From the IMG/VR virus record IMGVR_UViG_3300037725_000018, positions 159,358-223,357 of that record: 64,000 nucleotides of DNA; one strand, 5' to 3'. Source of the DNA: a virus. Position numbers and translations under genes: made by a program. Of this stretch, positions 13,044-21,600 are shown piece by piece (positions within the stretch are counted from its first letter, which is position 1; every line of letters starts with the position of its first letter). The notes under the pieces are model-generated. The model had not been told where the DNA came from. It worked only from the letters and a program-made list of their open reading frames with translations, and searched no databases.

Positions 13044-13277
13044 TTAGCTGAAGTTTCGGGCAAGAACCATCATGGCAGCTTTCATAAGCTGCTTTTCGGT
13101 CACGTCCGCTTTAGTATGCACAGACAGGTACTTGTACGACGAGCCGGGGCGAACCCCAAGGGTCACGTCAAAATCCATGTAGTGACCGGAGGACTCCAAG
13201 AGGTCTTTAACTTTTTCCCCCTGACCCGGAAGAATGTACCCAAGGTTTGCAGTCGTGCGGCTACCAGAAGTTTCCAT
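13044..13277 (-). CDS. Hypothetical protein, 77 aa
   Basis: Begins METSGSRTTANLGYILPGQG. Strands around HYMDFDVTLGVRPGSSYKYL, then a helix (TEKQLMKAAMMVLARNF). Compact alpha/beta layout. No family recognised. Confidence 0.6.
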   Translation of the reverse strand: METSGSRTTANLGYILPGQGEKVKDLLESSGHYMDFDVTLGVRPGSSYKYLSVHTKADVTEKQLMKAAMMVLARNFS

Positions 13278-13314
13278 TGCGTTGGGAAGCTTTTAAGTTC
13301 AACAGGCGGCTTTG

Positions 13315-13350
13315 AAAAAAACGCCGGAAGGCGGGTTTCACCCCCCGGCG
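13315..13350 (-). terminator. Intrinsic terminator
   Basis: CGCCGG (13322-13327) pairs with CCGGCG (13345-13350) around GCGGGTTTCACCCCC. The - strand continues with a T7 run. Confidence 0.7.
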
Positions 13351-13377
13351 CGTTTGGCTACTTTTGATTTTGGATTA

Positions 13378-13602
13378 TTAGAAGAACTGTTCGTCAAGCC
13401 ACTCCTCAACGATGTGGAATTCTTCGTCGGTGATCTTCTCACCGTCCTTTTCCCCATCGGAGGGGTAGTGCTCGATCCAAACGGCCCGTTCGACCTCGAC
13501 GGACGTTTCCGCAGGGGAACGCCGCGTTGCCTTCATGTGGCTAACGCTCATGTCAACTTCGATCACGCCGTCTTCGTGATGAACCGATTCGGTAACTGTC
13601 AT
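13378..13602 (-). CDS. Hypothetical acidic protein, 74 aa
   Basis: Begins MTVTESVHHEDGVIEVDMSV. An acidic beta-rich domain, with VERAVWIEHYPSDGEKDGEK and a Glu-rich C-terminal helix (EEFHIVEEWLDEQFF). Its charge suggests a binding protein for a basic partner, which is inference only. Confidence 0.6.
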   Translation of the reverse strand: MTVTESVHHEDGVIEVDMSVSHMKATRRSPAETSVEVERAVWIEHYPSDGEKDGEKITDEEFHIVEEWLDEQFF

Positions 13603-13640
13603 GGCTGTAAGCTGCTTTTGTTTGAAAGATCAAACCCGAA

Positions 13641-13675
13641 GGGGCTTTCCCCCTTCTTGCGCTACTTTACACACG
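13641..13675 (-). promoter_or_regulatory. Putative phage promoter element
   Basis: - strand GTGTAAAGTAGCGCAAGAAG then GGGGAAAG, one of the clearest copies of the shared upstream element. Confidence 0.45.
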
Positions 13676-13736
13676 CGAAAAACGGATTGGTTCCCGGCCA
13701 AAGTGTGAAGCCTTTGTGAAGCCAAGCCCCGGCCCG

Positions 13737-14018
13737 TTAAAGAAGCTCACCGAGCCGGATCGGTTCCGGGGAAGAGCGGAGGGCTTCCCGCTCGCGCTTG
13801 CGGGACCGAAGCGCGGACATGCGCTTTTTGATGTTGCGCCTCTGCTCTTTGGCTTGCCGCTCTTTTTCGCGGCGAATGGCTTCTTTATACTCCGCTTTGG
13901 AGTCGTAAGAAGTCCAGTAGCGGCCCAAAGGCCCGTCCCACTCGATCCGCAGGCCATCAAAGTCGCTAAAGCGGGTGGAAGCGCGAACGGCTTTTTGGGT
14001 AGGCTCGCAAATATTCAT
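13737..14018 (-). CDS. Hypothetical basic helical protein, 93 aa
   Basis: Begins MNICEPTQKAVRASTRFSDF. A short N-terminal sheet (LRIEWDGPLGRYWTSYDSKA) precedes a long Arg/Lys/Glu helix (EAIRREKERQAKEQRRNIKK). The highly charged helix may bind nucleic acid. A competing open frame over the same bases is rejected because it lacks an upstream element and is Ser/Gly/Pro-rich. Confidence 0.6.
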   Translation of the reverse strand: MNICEPTQKAVRASTRFSDFDGLRIEWDGPLGRYWTSYDSKAEYKEAIRREKERQAKEQRRNIKKRMSALRSRKREREALRSSPEPIRLGELL

Positions 14019-14032
14019 TGTCTTTGGGGGAT

Positions 14033-14066
14033 TGGTTCCCTCTCTTTCGCAATACCTTACACGCGG
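14033..14066 (-). promoter_or_regulatory. Putative phage promoter element
   Basis: - strand GTGTAAGGTATTGCGAAAGA then GAGGGAACC, upstream of the gene at 13737-14018. Confidence 0.4.
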
Positions 14067-14228
14067 GGAAAGCGGGTCTGTTCCGGTTTAGGATGTGAAG
14101 AAGCTGTAAGCTCCTTCGGGCCTTTTGTTTTGCTTTTAAGCGTGTTTTGAACCTGCCTTTCCCCTACCCATTTCCACGGAGAGAAAAGTCCTTGTGGGCT
14201 TTCACAAAAACCTCAAAAGCCGCTGCGT

Positions 14229-14262
14229 AAAGGCGTGCCCCGCCGAAAATGGGCAGGGCACG
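14229..14262 (-). terminator. GC-rich hairpin, probable terminator
   Basis: GCGTGCCC pairs with GGGCACGC, with an inner CGCC/GGGC stem. Located after the gene at 14291. The T tract is poor, so it may only stabilise RNA ends. Confidence 0.5.
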
Positions 14263-14290
14263 CAGGCGCTACTTGCTTTTTTGGTTTCTT

Positions 14291-14503
14291 TTAAGCTTCC
14301 GGCGTGTAGGAAACAAACGCCGGGTCGCTTTCGCTTTCGAGCTTTTCGTCAATCCCGGAAAGCTCTTCCCGTTCGATCTTGTTGCGAACGTCGTAGTGAA
14401 CCACGTCCCAACCACCACGGGCGTCAAGAAAGTAAATCACCTTCTCCCCCGGCTCGATGTGGTTTTCGGCGTAGTCACGCGCTTGGGCAAGAGTCATAAC
14501 CAT
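14291..14503 (-). CDS. Hypothetical protein, 70 aa
   Basis: Begins MVMTLAQARDYAENHIEPGE; the second Met is also possible. KVIYFLDARGGWDVVHYDVR is a two-strand segment followed by an acidic end. The initial 'strand-poor helix then YFLDA strand' is unlike the MVVIFE family despite the MV start. Confidence 0.6.
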   Translation of the reverse strand: MVMTLAQARDYAENHIEPGEKVIYFLDARGGWDVVHYDVRNKIEREELSGIDEKLESESDPAFVSYTPEA

Positions 14504-14532
14504 AGCAGCTTTAACTTTTTTGTTTGCTTGAA

Positions 14533-14564
14533 GGGGCCTTTCCCCGTCTTGCGTGTGTGTAAAC
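14533..14564 (-). promoter_or_regulatory. Putative phage promoter element
   Basis: - strand TTTACACACACGCAAGACGG then GGAAAGG, upstream of the gene at 14291-14503. Confidence 0.4.
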
Positions 14565-14634
14565 CCACCGAAACCGGGGTTGTTTCGGTTTTGAATGTGA
14601 AGCGTCTGTGAAGGAAGGTTTCTTGGCAGACATA

Positions 14635-14671
14635 AAAAAGCGGGTCACGGAAAGCCCGTGACCCGCTTTTT
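14635..14671. terminator. Bidirectional terminator
   Basis: AAAAAGCGGGTCACGG/CCGTGACCCGCTTTTT, a 16-bp perfect stem with a 5-nt loop; T5 on both strands. Confidence 0.85.
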
Positions 14672-14690
14672 GGTTCTGTGTGGCTGACTT

Positions 14691-14993
14691 TTAGCTAAGA
14701 GAATCAAGGTAGCCGGAAAGAGCGCCAACCGAAAGCCGCTTGGACTCTCCGGTTTTCATGTCGCTAACCTTCACGCGACCGTCTTCTTTAACGGAAAGCA
14801 CGTAGCGGTCAAACTCTGCAATCGACCACCCGTGACGCTCTTCCCGAACGGTCGGGCCGAAAGAGATTCCCGTGACTTTAAGCTCGTCACGGCCAATCTT
14901 CTCCCCGGTGCTAATGTCCGGGTTGGTGTATCCGGCGCTGAAAAGCTTCTGGTTGGCTTTCCGGTAGATTTCGTTTTTGGCCTTGTCAGTCAT
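14691..14993 (-). CDS. Hypothetical protein, 100 aa
   Basis: Begins MTDKAKNEIYRKANQKLFSA. Contains KIGRDELKVTGISFGPTVRE, a beta meander FDRYVLSVKEDGRVKVSDMK, and ends LSGYLDSLS. The 'signal-like YRVSVKxDGRV' strand pair suggests a small beta domain. Function unknown. Confidence 0.6.
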   Translation of the reverse strand: MTDKAKNEIYRKANQKLFSAGYTNPDISTGEKIGRDELKVTGISFGPTVREERHGWSIAEFDRYVLSVKEDGRVKVSDMKTGESKRLSVGALSGYLDSLS

Positions 14994-15011
14994 GGGCTTT
15001 CTCTTTTGATG

Positions 15012-15044
15012 AGGGGTTTCCCTTCCTAAGTGCAATATGTAAAT
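15012..15044 (-). promoter_or_regulatory. Putative phage promoter element
   Basis: - strand TTTACATATTGCACTTAGGA then AGGGAAACC, upstream of the gene at 14691-14993. Confidence 0.4.
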
Positions 15045-15085
15045 GCGCTTTTATAGGAGCAGTTCCAAGCTCTCTTGTGAAGACT

Positions 15086-15397
15086 TTATGAAGACAGAGA
15101 GCTTTCAAGGTCTTCAATCACCATTTCAACGCGGCTTAAAACCGGGCTTTCCTTCTCTTCGGATACAGACGTTCGGTACATTTGTCCGGTCATTTCCATA
15201 AGCCTCTCGTACGCAAATCTAGACGGGCTTCCGTATGGAAACGTTTCCACGTCTTTCATGTCTTCTGCGTGAGCCGCCAAAACCTTGTACGTGGCCTTTA
15301 AGTCCGAATAGGTGCCACGGGTTATGATCGCCTCTTTTATCTTTCGAAAATGGCTTAGAAGGCGTTGTGCAACCTCTCGCTTGCGTTTGTCTTTCAT
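15086..15397 (-). CDS. Hypothetical helical protein, 103 aa
   Basis: Begins MKDKRKREVAQRLLSHFRKI. Mostly helical (YSDLKATYKVLAAHAEDMKD; RFAYERLMEMTGQMYRTSVS). I start it at 15397 because the longer frame to 15556 would read through the divergent promoter region. It is transcribed away from array 3. Confidence 0.6.
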   Translation of the reverse strand: MKDKRKREVAQRLLSHFRKIKEAIITRGTYSDLKATYKVLAAHAEDMKDVETFPYGSPSRFAYERLMEMTGQMYRTSVSEEKESPVLSRVEMVIEDLESSLSS

Positions 15398-15547
15398 GTC
15401 GGCTTGGTTTTGTTTTTCTAAAAGTAGAGTGAATGCGCGTACGTATACAAAAAGAAAAGGTCGGTGTTCCCGCCTTTTTTGGAACACACAAGGCCACCTG
15501 TTAGTTTGGGCCTCTTGTAGAAAGCCAACAAACAAAAAGCGAAACCG

Positions 15548-15748
15548 ATGATACAAGTTGTTGTGGATACAAGTGAAGAATCCGCTTGGATGCAGACGTT
15601 TTCAAAAGAGTTTCCAACTGAAGAAGTGGACTATTTTCATTCTGGTAAGGCAATGGAAGAGCTTGGGCTAGCCCCAATAGAAACCGGATATCGAATCTAC
15701 ATTTCAAATAAGCTTGAACACAGGTTTAAAGCGACAAAAAAGACATGA
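15548..15748 (+). CDS. MVVIFE-family small protein, first of array 3
   Basis: 66 residues beginning MIQVVVDTSEESAWMQTFSK. Acidic centre, then YRIYISNKLEHRFKATKKT as a strand plus basic tail. Stop and next start share ATGA. It sits downstream of a 150-bp divergent spacer. Confidence 0.65.
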   Translation: MIQVVVDTSEESAWMQTFSKEFPTEEVDYFHSGKAMEELGLAPIETGYRIYISNKLEHRFKATKKT

Positions 15749-15900
15749 CGATATTGATTGAAAAACCCAATGAGGCAAACCGTTTTTTAAACTTTAAGAT
15801 ACGGTCGGGTGAACGCATGATTGCAAAACCTAGTTCCCTCAAAAACAAAATTATTGCATTGCGCCAAATCAAAGAATCTGTAAGGGCCGAAAAGAAATGA
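15745..15900 (+). CDS. MVVIFE-family small protein, 51 aa
   Basis: Begins MTILIEKPNEANRFLNFKIR. Contains GERMIAKPSSLKNKIIALRQ, which has the central hydrophobic-x-Pro motif followed directly by the basic helix. Shares ATGA bases with both neighbours, forming a coupled trio. Confidence 0.65.
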   Translation: MTILIEKPNEANRFLNFKIRSGERMIAKPSSLKNKIIALRQIKESVRAEKK

Positions 15901-16121
15901 TCATCATTGAAAGACAAAGTCAAAAACGGTGGGAAGTTACGGTTCGCTCTGCAAAAAGGGAAGTTTTTACCAAAGAAACACATTCGGAAATGGGGGGTAG
16001 AATCGAAAAAAAGTATTCCGTCAAACATCAAGACTCCAATGTAAAAAGAGTCTTGCGCCACATGCTAAATAATTACGACCACGAATACTCTTTAGTTACC
16101 GCTAGCAGCTTCTTGAATTAG
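15897..16121 (+). CDS. MVVIFE-family protein, 74 aa
   Basis: Begins MIIIERQSQKRWEVTVRSAK. More basic than average, ending VKRVLRHMLNNYDHEYSLVT. The last 30 bases overlap, tail to tail, the metalloprotease gene on the other strand. Confidence 0.65.
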   Translation: MIIIERQSQKRWEVTVRSAKREVFTKETHSEMGGRIEKKYSVKHQDSNVKRVLRHMLNNYDHEYSLVTASSFLN

Positions 16122-16679
16122 TTCCTTGACAAATTCAACCCGAACGCTGTCAACGCCTGTTGGAACGCCAGCTTGAGACTTGTCAACTGCAGGAACCTCT
16201 TCGGTTCCCAAAGCTGCCGGGACGTAAGCTTGAAGAATAAAGGCGATTTGCTCGTGTGGACGCCTCATGTACCGGGAATTAAAATTAATATTGTCAACGG
16301 GAACGCCAAACATCTTGAACATAATCGGGGTTCTGTTTGCGATTTCAACAGAATCGGCTAAAAGTTTTGTGTCCATTTCCCCCGTGTTGTGGTGAAGAAG
16401 GTGAATGATCTCGTGGTTTAAAGTTTGGCTGTCCCGCCACTTTGCAAGAACGATTTCCCCCTCTTTGCGATACATACCCGCAATTGTGTTCTTTTCGTTG
16501 ATTTTGTCCAAAACTTCAACGGGAATGTCTTGCCCGATTTGGTTTTCCAAGGCCGAAAGAACCTCTTTTTCACCACGAGTGAGCCCGTGCCCGTTTTTTT
16601 TCTTATCTACGAACGTGAAGAGAAAGAAAAGGGTCAAAAACGAAATCAAAAAAGTGCGTGAAATTTTCATTGGCTTCAT
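16092..16679 (-). CDS. Membrane-anchored zinc metalloprotease (HEIIH)
   Basis: 195 residues. An N-terminal hydrophobic segment (about residues 6-24, TFLISFLTLFFLFTF) is a signal anchor, so the domain should face the periplasm or outside. HEIIH at 89-93 is the HExxH zinc motif, within LNHEIIHLLHH. Glu143 in RRPHEQIAF is a plausible third ligand, which would give a gluzincin-like site. No close family recognised. It could process an envelope or virion protein, or release a surface factor. Met at 16679 chosen; 16670 is also possible. It interrupts array 3 on the opposite strand. Confidence 0.65.
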   Translation of the reverse strand: MKPMKISRTFLISFLTLFFLFTFVDKKKNGHGLTRGEKEVLSALENQIGQDIPVEVLDKINEKNTIAGMYRKEGEIVLAKWRDSQTLNHEIIHLLHHNTGEMDTKLLADSVEIANRTPIMFKMFGVPVDNINFNSRYMRRPHEQIAFILQAYVPAALGTEEVPAVDKSQAGVPTGVDSVRVEFVKELIQEAASGN

Positions 16680-16764
16680 TTTTGCTGTTTGTGGAAAGAA
16701 ACTTTCTTTTGTCGTCTTTGTTACGTGAATAGACAAACGACGAAAAGGTTTCTTTTTTGCTTAT

Positions 16765-16941
16765 ATGATTTTTATTATCACCGAAGACCGAAACGAGTTT
16801 TTCGAAGCTTGTGGCATGTACCAACACAGGCACGCGCCAAGTGCTCTTGCCCAAGTGCTTCCGGACCACGTTGAAATCGCTTCCCTGCCATACAGAAACA
16901 AGTTTGCAATCAAAAAACACCTTTCAAAAACCCCAAAGTAA
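16765..16941 (+). CDS. MVVIFE-family small protein, 58 aa
   Basis: Begins MIFIITEDRNEFFEACGMYQ. Centre LAQVLPDHVEIASLPYRNKF has a hydrophobic-Pro motif twice, then a Lys-rich helix. Its start lies in the divergent spacer beside the metalloprotease. Confidence 0.65.
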   Translation: MIFIITEDRNEFFEACGMYQHRHAPSALAQVLPDHVEIASLPYRNKFAIKKHLSKTPK

Positions 16942-16943
16942 AC

Positions 16944-17228
16944 ATGTACGTAATAATTAGCGCCGAAGAAAAACGTAAGCTTTCAAAACAAAACTTCCTA
17001 TCCGGCCTAGAGTGGAGGCTGGACGTGCCTTCCTCAATTCGCGTAGTAAGAAATTTAAAGATAAACAGACAAAGAATCAAAGAAACCAAATCTGACATAG
17101 CAAGGCATTACCTCCGAAAAATGAAAACAGATAGAACTTGGATCACCGGAAGTTTAAAGGACAAAGAGGCGCTAGAGATCATTCAAGGCAAAAAGTTAAA
17201 AGACTGTCATGATCATTATTTTGTATAG
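16944..17228 (+). CDS. MVVIFE-family protein, 94 aa
   Basis: Begins MYVIISAEEKRKLSKQNFLS. RLDVPSSIRVVRNLKINRQR carries the Pro motif and the basic helix. About 35 residues of extra helix follow (LRKMKTDRTWITGSLKDKEA ...). Overlaps the next gene by 20 bases. Confidence 0.65.
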   Translation: MYVIISAEEKRKLSKQNFLSGLEWRLDVPSSIRVVRNLKINRQRIKETKSDIARHYLRKMKTDRTWITGSLKDKEALEIIQGKKLKDCHDHYFV

Positions 17229-17367
17229 AACAAATAAAGAGTGGGACGGAGTTCACGACGCTTTTAACACAGAAGCCTCTGACCCTTCCGAAGACTTGTT
17301 TATCATTCCGGATGAAAAAAGCCACTACTTTACCGCGAAACTAATTTTTGGCACAAAAAACGCTTGA
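17209..17367 (+). CDS. MVVIFE-family small protein, last of array 3
   Basis: 52 residues beginning MIIILYRTNKEWDGVHDAFN, with central DLFIIPDEKSHYFTAKLIFG. Short C-terminus. The ATG lies within the previous gene. It converges on the HNH gene. Confidence 0.65.
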   Translation: MIIILYRTNKEWDGVHDAFNTEASDPSEDLFIIPDEKSHYFTAKLIFGTKNA

Positions 17368-17386
17368 AGACAGCTTTGGCCGTTAG

Positions 17387-17869
17387 TTAATAGTCGTACA
17401 TCCCCTTTCGAAGCGGAACTTCTCCGAAGTGAAGAAACGCGCAATTTGGGCACACGATTTTTAAGTTTTCCCAACGGTGGTCTCTTTTGTCCCCGTTTTC
17501 GTGCATCAAAACAAGCGGGACTTTCTTATCTGTTACTCTCCGCTCGTCAAATCCACAGATTTCACATTCTTCTTTTTTATACCCGGAGCGAAGAAGCCTC
17601 TTTTTTAGTTTTACAGAATCGTATCCGGGCTTTTTCCCGTCAATAATGTCGTCAAGCGCGTCTTTTCCTTCATGAAGATTATGTGGGTTTGGAATCCCTT
17701 TCCCCGCTTGGTTTTTCTGCTCCTCGAAAAGCCCGTACATCTTGGCGTACTTTTTGTAGGTGTTATACGAACAGCCTAAGTATTCAGCCGCCTGCCTGCA
17801 AGACTTTGTTAGGTCATTTGCATTTTCAATCTCCGCTTTCGAGAAGTTGTATGAACTTGTATCGGGCAT
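17387..17869 (-). CDS. HNH endonuclease with N-terminal helix-turn-helix
   Basis: 160 residues. Residues 20-46 (LTKSCRQAAEYLGCSYNTYK) form a helix-turn-helix like those of phage DNA-recognition modules. The C-terminal half has C102-x2-C105, His123 (LMHENGD), Asn135 (WENLKIVCPNC) and C140-x2-C143, the arrangement of a zinc-supported HNH nuclease. Probably a free-standing homing endonuclease, given its position at the junction between array 3 and the fibre region. It could instead act in packaging or recombination. Confidence 0.8.
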   Translation of the reverse strand: MPDTSSYNFSKAEIENANDLTKSCRQAAEYLGCSYNTYKKYAKMYGLFEEQKNQAGKGIPNPHNLHEGKDALDDIIDGKKPGYDSVKLKKRLLRSGYKKEECEICGFDERRVTDKKVPLVLMHENGDKRDHRWENLKIVCPNCAFLHFGEVPLRKGMYDY

Positions 17870-17909
17870 AACAGTTTAAAAAAGGATTACTACTGTTAAT
17901 TGATAATGA

Positions 17910-18200
17910 TTAATAAAAAGCGTCTAAGCCGCCTAGAACGTTTAGGTCAACAACGTTTTCGATTGCCCCTGTAATGTTGTCCCAATTGAGCATAGCACCC
18001 GGATACGCCAAAATATAGACGTTTTCAGGCACTCGAATCGATTGGTTTGTGTAGTCTTCGGGGCGAATTTTAATCAAAACCCGCTCGTCTGCCGTGGAGT
18101 TTTGGGCCGCGTCAAATACTGCTTTTGAAAGCTCTGATGGGCTGTAATATTCGCGGTGCGCGTCGTTGTTTTTTGAAACTGTAATTAAACTTGTGTTCAT
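17910..18200 (-). CDS. Small virion/fibre-associated protein, 96 aa
   Basis: Begins MNTSLITVSKNNDAHREYYS. The segment VPENVYILAYPGAMLNWDNI, then GAIENVVDLNVLGGLDAF, parallels the 236-residue S74 protein at 38333 (VPSYVNVVVLPGAEFDDGAF, then ENVVDLNKLAG). In that protein the shared module lies N-terminal to the fibre part, so it may be a trimerisation or attachment element. Last gene of the fibre operon. Confidence 0.65.
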   Translation of the reverse strand: MNTSLITVSKNNDAHREYYSPSELSKAVFDAAQNSTADERVLIKIRPEDYTNQSIRVPENVYILAYPGAMLNWDNITGAIENVVDLNVLGGLDAFY

Positions 18201-18223
18201 TTTCTTGTAAGGCGTTTTCTTCG

Positions 18224-18604
18224 TTACAAGTCTTCAAATTGATTTTCTGCGTCTGCGAAGAACGAAAGGTTGCCTCGGGCGTCTGTCCACCACACCGGGT
18301 TGGGCTCCACGCTGTCCGGAGCGCCTTTCTCCGTGCCTTTTACGTAATTGTATGCGACCACGTAAATGTTTTCGCCACCTACAATAGCACGCTGATAAAT
18401 GATTTCGAGATCGGGCTCGGAAACCGTGTAGCTTTTGCGAGCAGCGATTCCTCGCCTTGGGTATTGAAGCCTTCGTGCTTGGTTTTCGTACCCGGCGAGT
18501 TGGATTTGCCCGGTCTTGTTGATCTTGTCAATGGTTACTGAACTGATAATCCAATATGATGCCGTGACGCCTCTCGGCGTTTCCATGTCTTTAATTAGTG
18601 CCAT
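18224..18604 (-). CDS. Conserved phage structural protein, 126 aa
   Basis: Begins MALIKDMETPRGVTASYWII, a start resembling small phage proteins usually encoded beside tail-fibre genes. The middle is a beta-rich domain (YTVSEPDLEIIYQRAIVGGE), the end acidic. Probably a baseplate- or fibre-associated accessory protein; exact role unknown. Confidence 0.6.
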   Translation of the reverse strand: MALIKDMETPRGVTASYWIISSVTIDKINKTGQIQLAGYENQARRLQYPRRGIAARKSYTVSEPDLEIIYQRAIVGGENIYVVAYNYVKGTEKGAPDSVEPNPVWWTDARGNLSFFADAENQFEDL

Positions 18605-18625
18605 AAGAATGTTGAGTGGTTTAGG

Positions 18626-21600
18626 TTAATAGATTTCCCAATCGTCGTTCGTTGAGTTGTAAACAAGCGTAACGGAGTTGTTGTCTGTCGGAATAGTTGC
18701 GTTTGTGGAATCGTCAATGGTCGAAGATCCGGCAGTTTCAATCGTTACTGTTCCAGAGCCGTTGTTTTTAACGTTGATTTCTTTTCCGTCAATGTTTTCA
18801 GAAGATTGAATTGTTAAGGTAACGTTCCCGCTGGACGTGTCCACAGAGTAGTATCCGCTTCCGTCTGTGTTTTGTGTTGAAGAAACGTCTAAGCGGTCGT
18901 TGATGAGCGTTCCACCTATAAATTGAAGGTCGGTGTTTGTTACGACCCGATCTCCACCAAGACCAACGTAGTTTGAAGTTGAAATGGTGATGTTTCCGAT
19001 TGCAACTGCATTGTCTGCGCCAACTGTGGACCCGGAACCGACCGCAAAACTACCATTTACAGTAATAGCGCCGTTATCTAAACTTCCATTAGCTAAAAGA
19101 ACGGTATTTTCAACATCTTGTGAAAGACCGTTTCCTGACCAATAAGCTGTGATTGCGCCCTGCCCAACTCTAAATATGTTTCCCGGAAGAATAGGACCGG
19201 AAAAGTCAAAATCACTTAAATCAGAAACCCCAAGAAGGAATAGATTTTGAAGAATATTTCCGGAAGGAAATGCGTTTGTGTTGTTTCCGGATTTCCAAAG
19301 AAAGAGATCATTTGCGCTATCGGTGTTTAAGTTAAGATCGCTTCCTAAAAGAACTGACGTTGTGAGAATTTGATCTCCGGAAAATACGCTGTCTCCAATC
19401 AAAATTCCGTTTGCGTTTGAACTGGACGTTCTTCCAGATACGTCGTTTGTAGTTCCGAAGAATATCGATCCGGCTGGAGAAAATGAAAGCGCGTCTTGTG
19501 AAGCGGAAGGATTAACAGTTGCCACATAATTGGAGGTATAAACTGTAGCTTCGGTTTCGTCACTTCCACGCCGAACTACAAATGAATCTCTGCGGGAGAA
19601 TGATGTGCCCGATCCCACAACAAAGTCTTCTTCTTGATTATTCCATTCACCAACAGCCACTCCAGCTTCTTCAGTCATTTGAAGACCACGTCCAATTGTA
19701 ATTGCTGAATTATTTTCTGCGGTATTTGCTGCATTTTCTTCACCACCAAGAACAATAGAAGAAGGAAACTTTGAAGAACCTACTTCTCTAAATCCAATTG
19801 TAAATGCAAAGTTTTCATCATATGATGCTCCAAATCCCTCCGCACCAAAGTCTGTGGATTCAAGGGTTCGAAGTTCTCCCGTGGAAGTGTCTCGTATGAC
19901 AAACTCACCACCAACATCTTCAGCATTTCTAACATGATGGGTAACTACCCCGGTATCGGAAACGCTAAACGCTTTGTCAATTGAGTCTCCAACAGAAGTG
20001 TTGTATAGGTTAATGCTAAACACGTCAGATATGCTTCCACTCGACTGTTTAACAACAACACCCTCTGTATCTCCAAGAACAACACGGTTCTCGGTATCCG
20101 CAACTGCGGTTCCACCAATTGCAATAGAGTTGGTTCGGGCTTCACCTTTAATGGCAATAGCGTCAGAACCGCGAACATCACCTTTAATCGAAACGGAACG
20201 CCGCGCTTCATTCAAGTATGTCCCTGTGTCCGGATCTCTTTCGATACTTCCGTCTGCAAAAACTGCCGAATTTTCTGCCAAGTTGTCAAAATCCGATGAA
20301 GAAAAGAACGCTCTAAACGCTCCACCAACTTTGAAAAGGTTTTCAATTGAAGATGAATAAAGAGAGGTTTCTCCAACCACCGATAAGTCGTCAACTCCAA
20401 ATAAGATTGCTGACTCGATTCTTGTAGAAGGTGTAGATGAATTTCCGTTGCCACTTTCCCAAAGAAGCGATTGCACTATGTTGTCATTCGGTACAATATC
20501 GCTAGAAACAAGAATTGAGTCAAGTATATCAGACCCACTACCTATTGTAGTTTTTAGGATAATGGAATCACCTACCGAATTCGTACCCATTCCGGTAAAG
20601 TCGGAAAAATCTCCTACAACAACAGACCCTTGAACATCTACGTCTTGTTCAACGGGGTCGGAGGCAGAACTTGGAGAAAATCCTGAACTCAAAAAGGCAT
20701 TTGCATAAACTACGCTTCCATCCGAACCTTCTCGCACGTAAAAAAGATCGGATCTGTCACCATCCGATACCCCATTACCTACAGTAAATTCATAATCATT
20801 TGCGTTGTACTGCCCAAGAACAACTCTATTTGCATTTGATATATCAATTCCTCTACCAATTGCATATGAAGAACCAGTAAATGCAGGTGGATTTACGTTA
20901 ATATCTGCGCCAATTCCTATACTTAATGCCTCCGATACGCTAACTCCAAAATTATTTGAAGAATCCCCACCACCTATGGCTATTGTGCTTTGGTCATTTG
21001 CGGACACGTTCCTACCGATTGCAATGCTATCTTGTCCGCTAGCCCCTGTTTTATCTGTAGAAGTTCCACCAAAAACAATGGAATTATTACCCGTTGTTCC
21101 GGTTCTATAGCCAAATGTGAATGAATTATTGTTTCCACCGTACTTTGCTTCAAGATTATCCGAATCAGAAAGTGTAATCAACTCTCCGGTGGAAGAGTCT
21201 TGAAGGATGAAATTTGACTCAGTATCGGCTTCGGTGATACCAAGTCCAACGGAACCACCAACATCACCTTGAACGATTGTTCCGGTTTCATCTATCTCGA
21301 AAACTGTCTCGTACTGGCCCAAGCTGGCGTTATAAGCGTCAACAGAAAGGCCGTGACGAACATGGGTTCCATCCCGATACGTTACGTACAGCCCATCCAC
21401 TTCCCCGCGACCATCATAATATATGTTATCTCCGGGGCTTGCGGCAGGCGCTCCGTCCCCAACCCCAACTGCAAATATCCGGCTAGAATCTGTTAGGTTG
21501 GCGATTTGATTAATTTTGCTTGCCAGATAGTCTTCGTTGTATGTCCCCACCGTAAAGTTTGCCACGTTTTTGGAAACGGTGGCTCGCCCAATTGCCGCTG

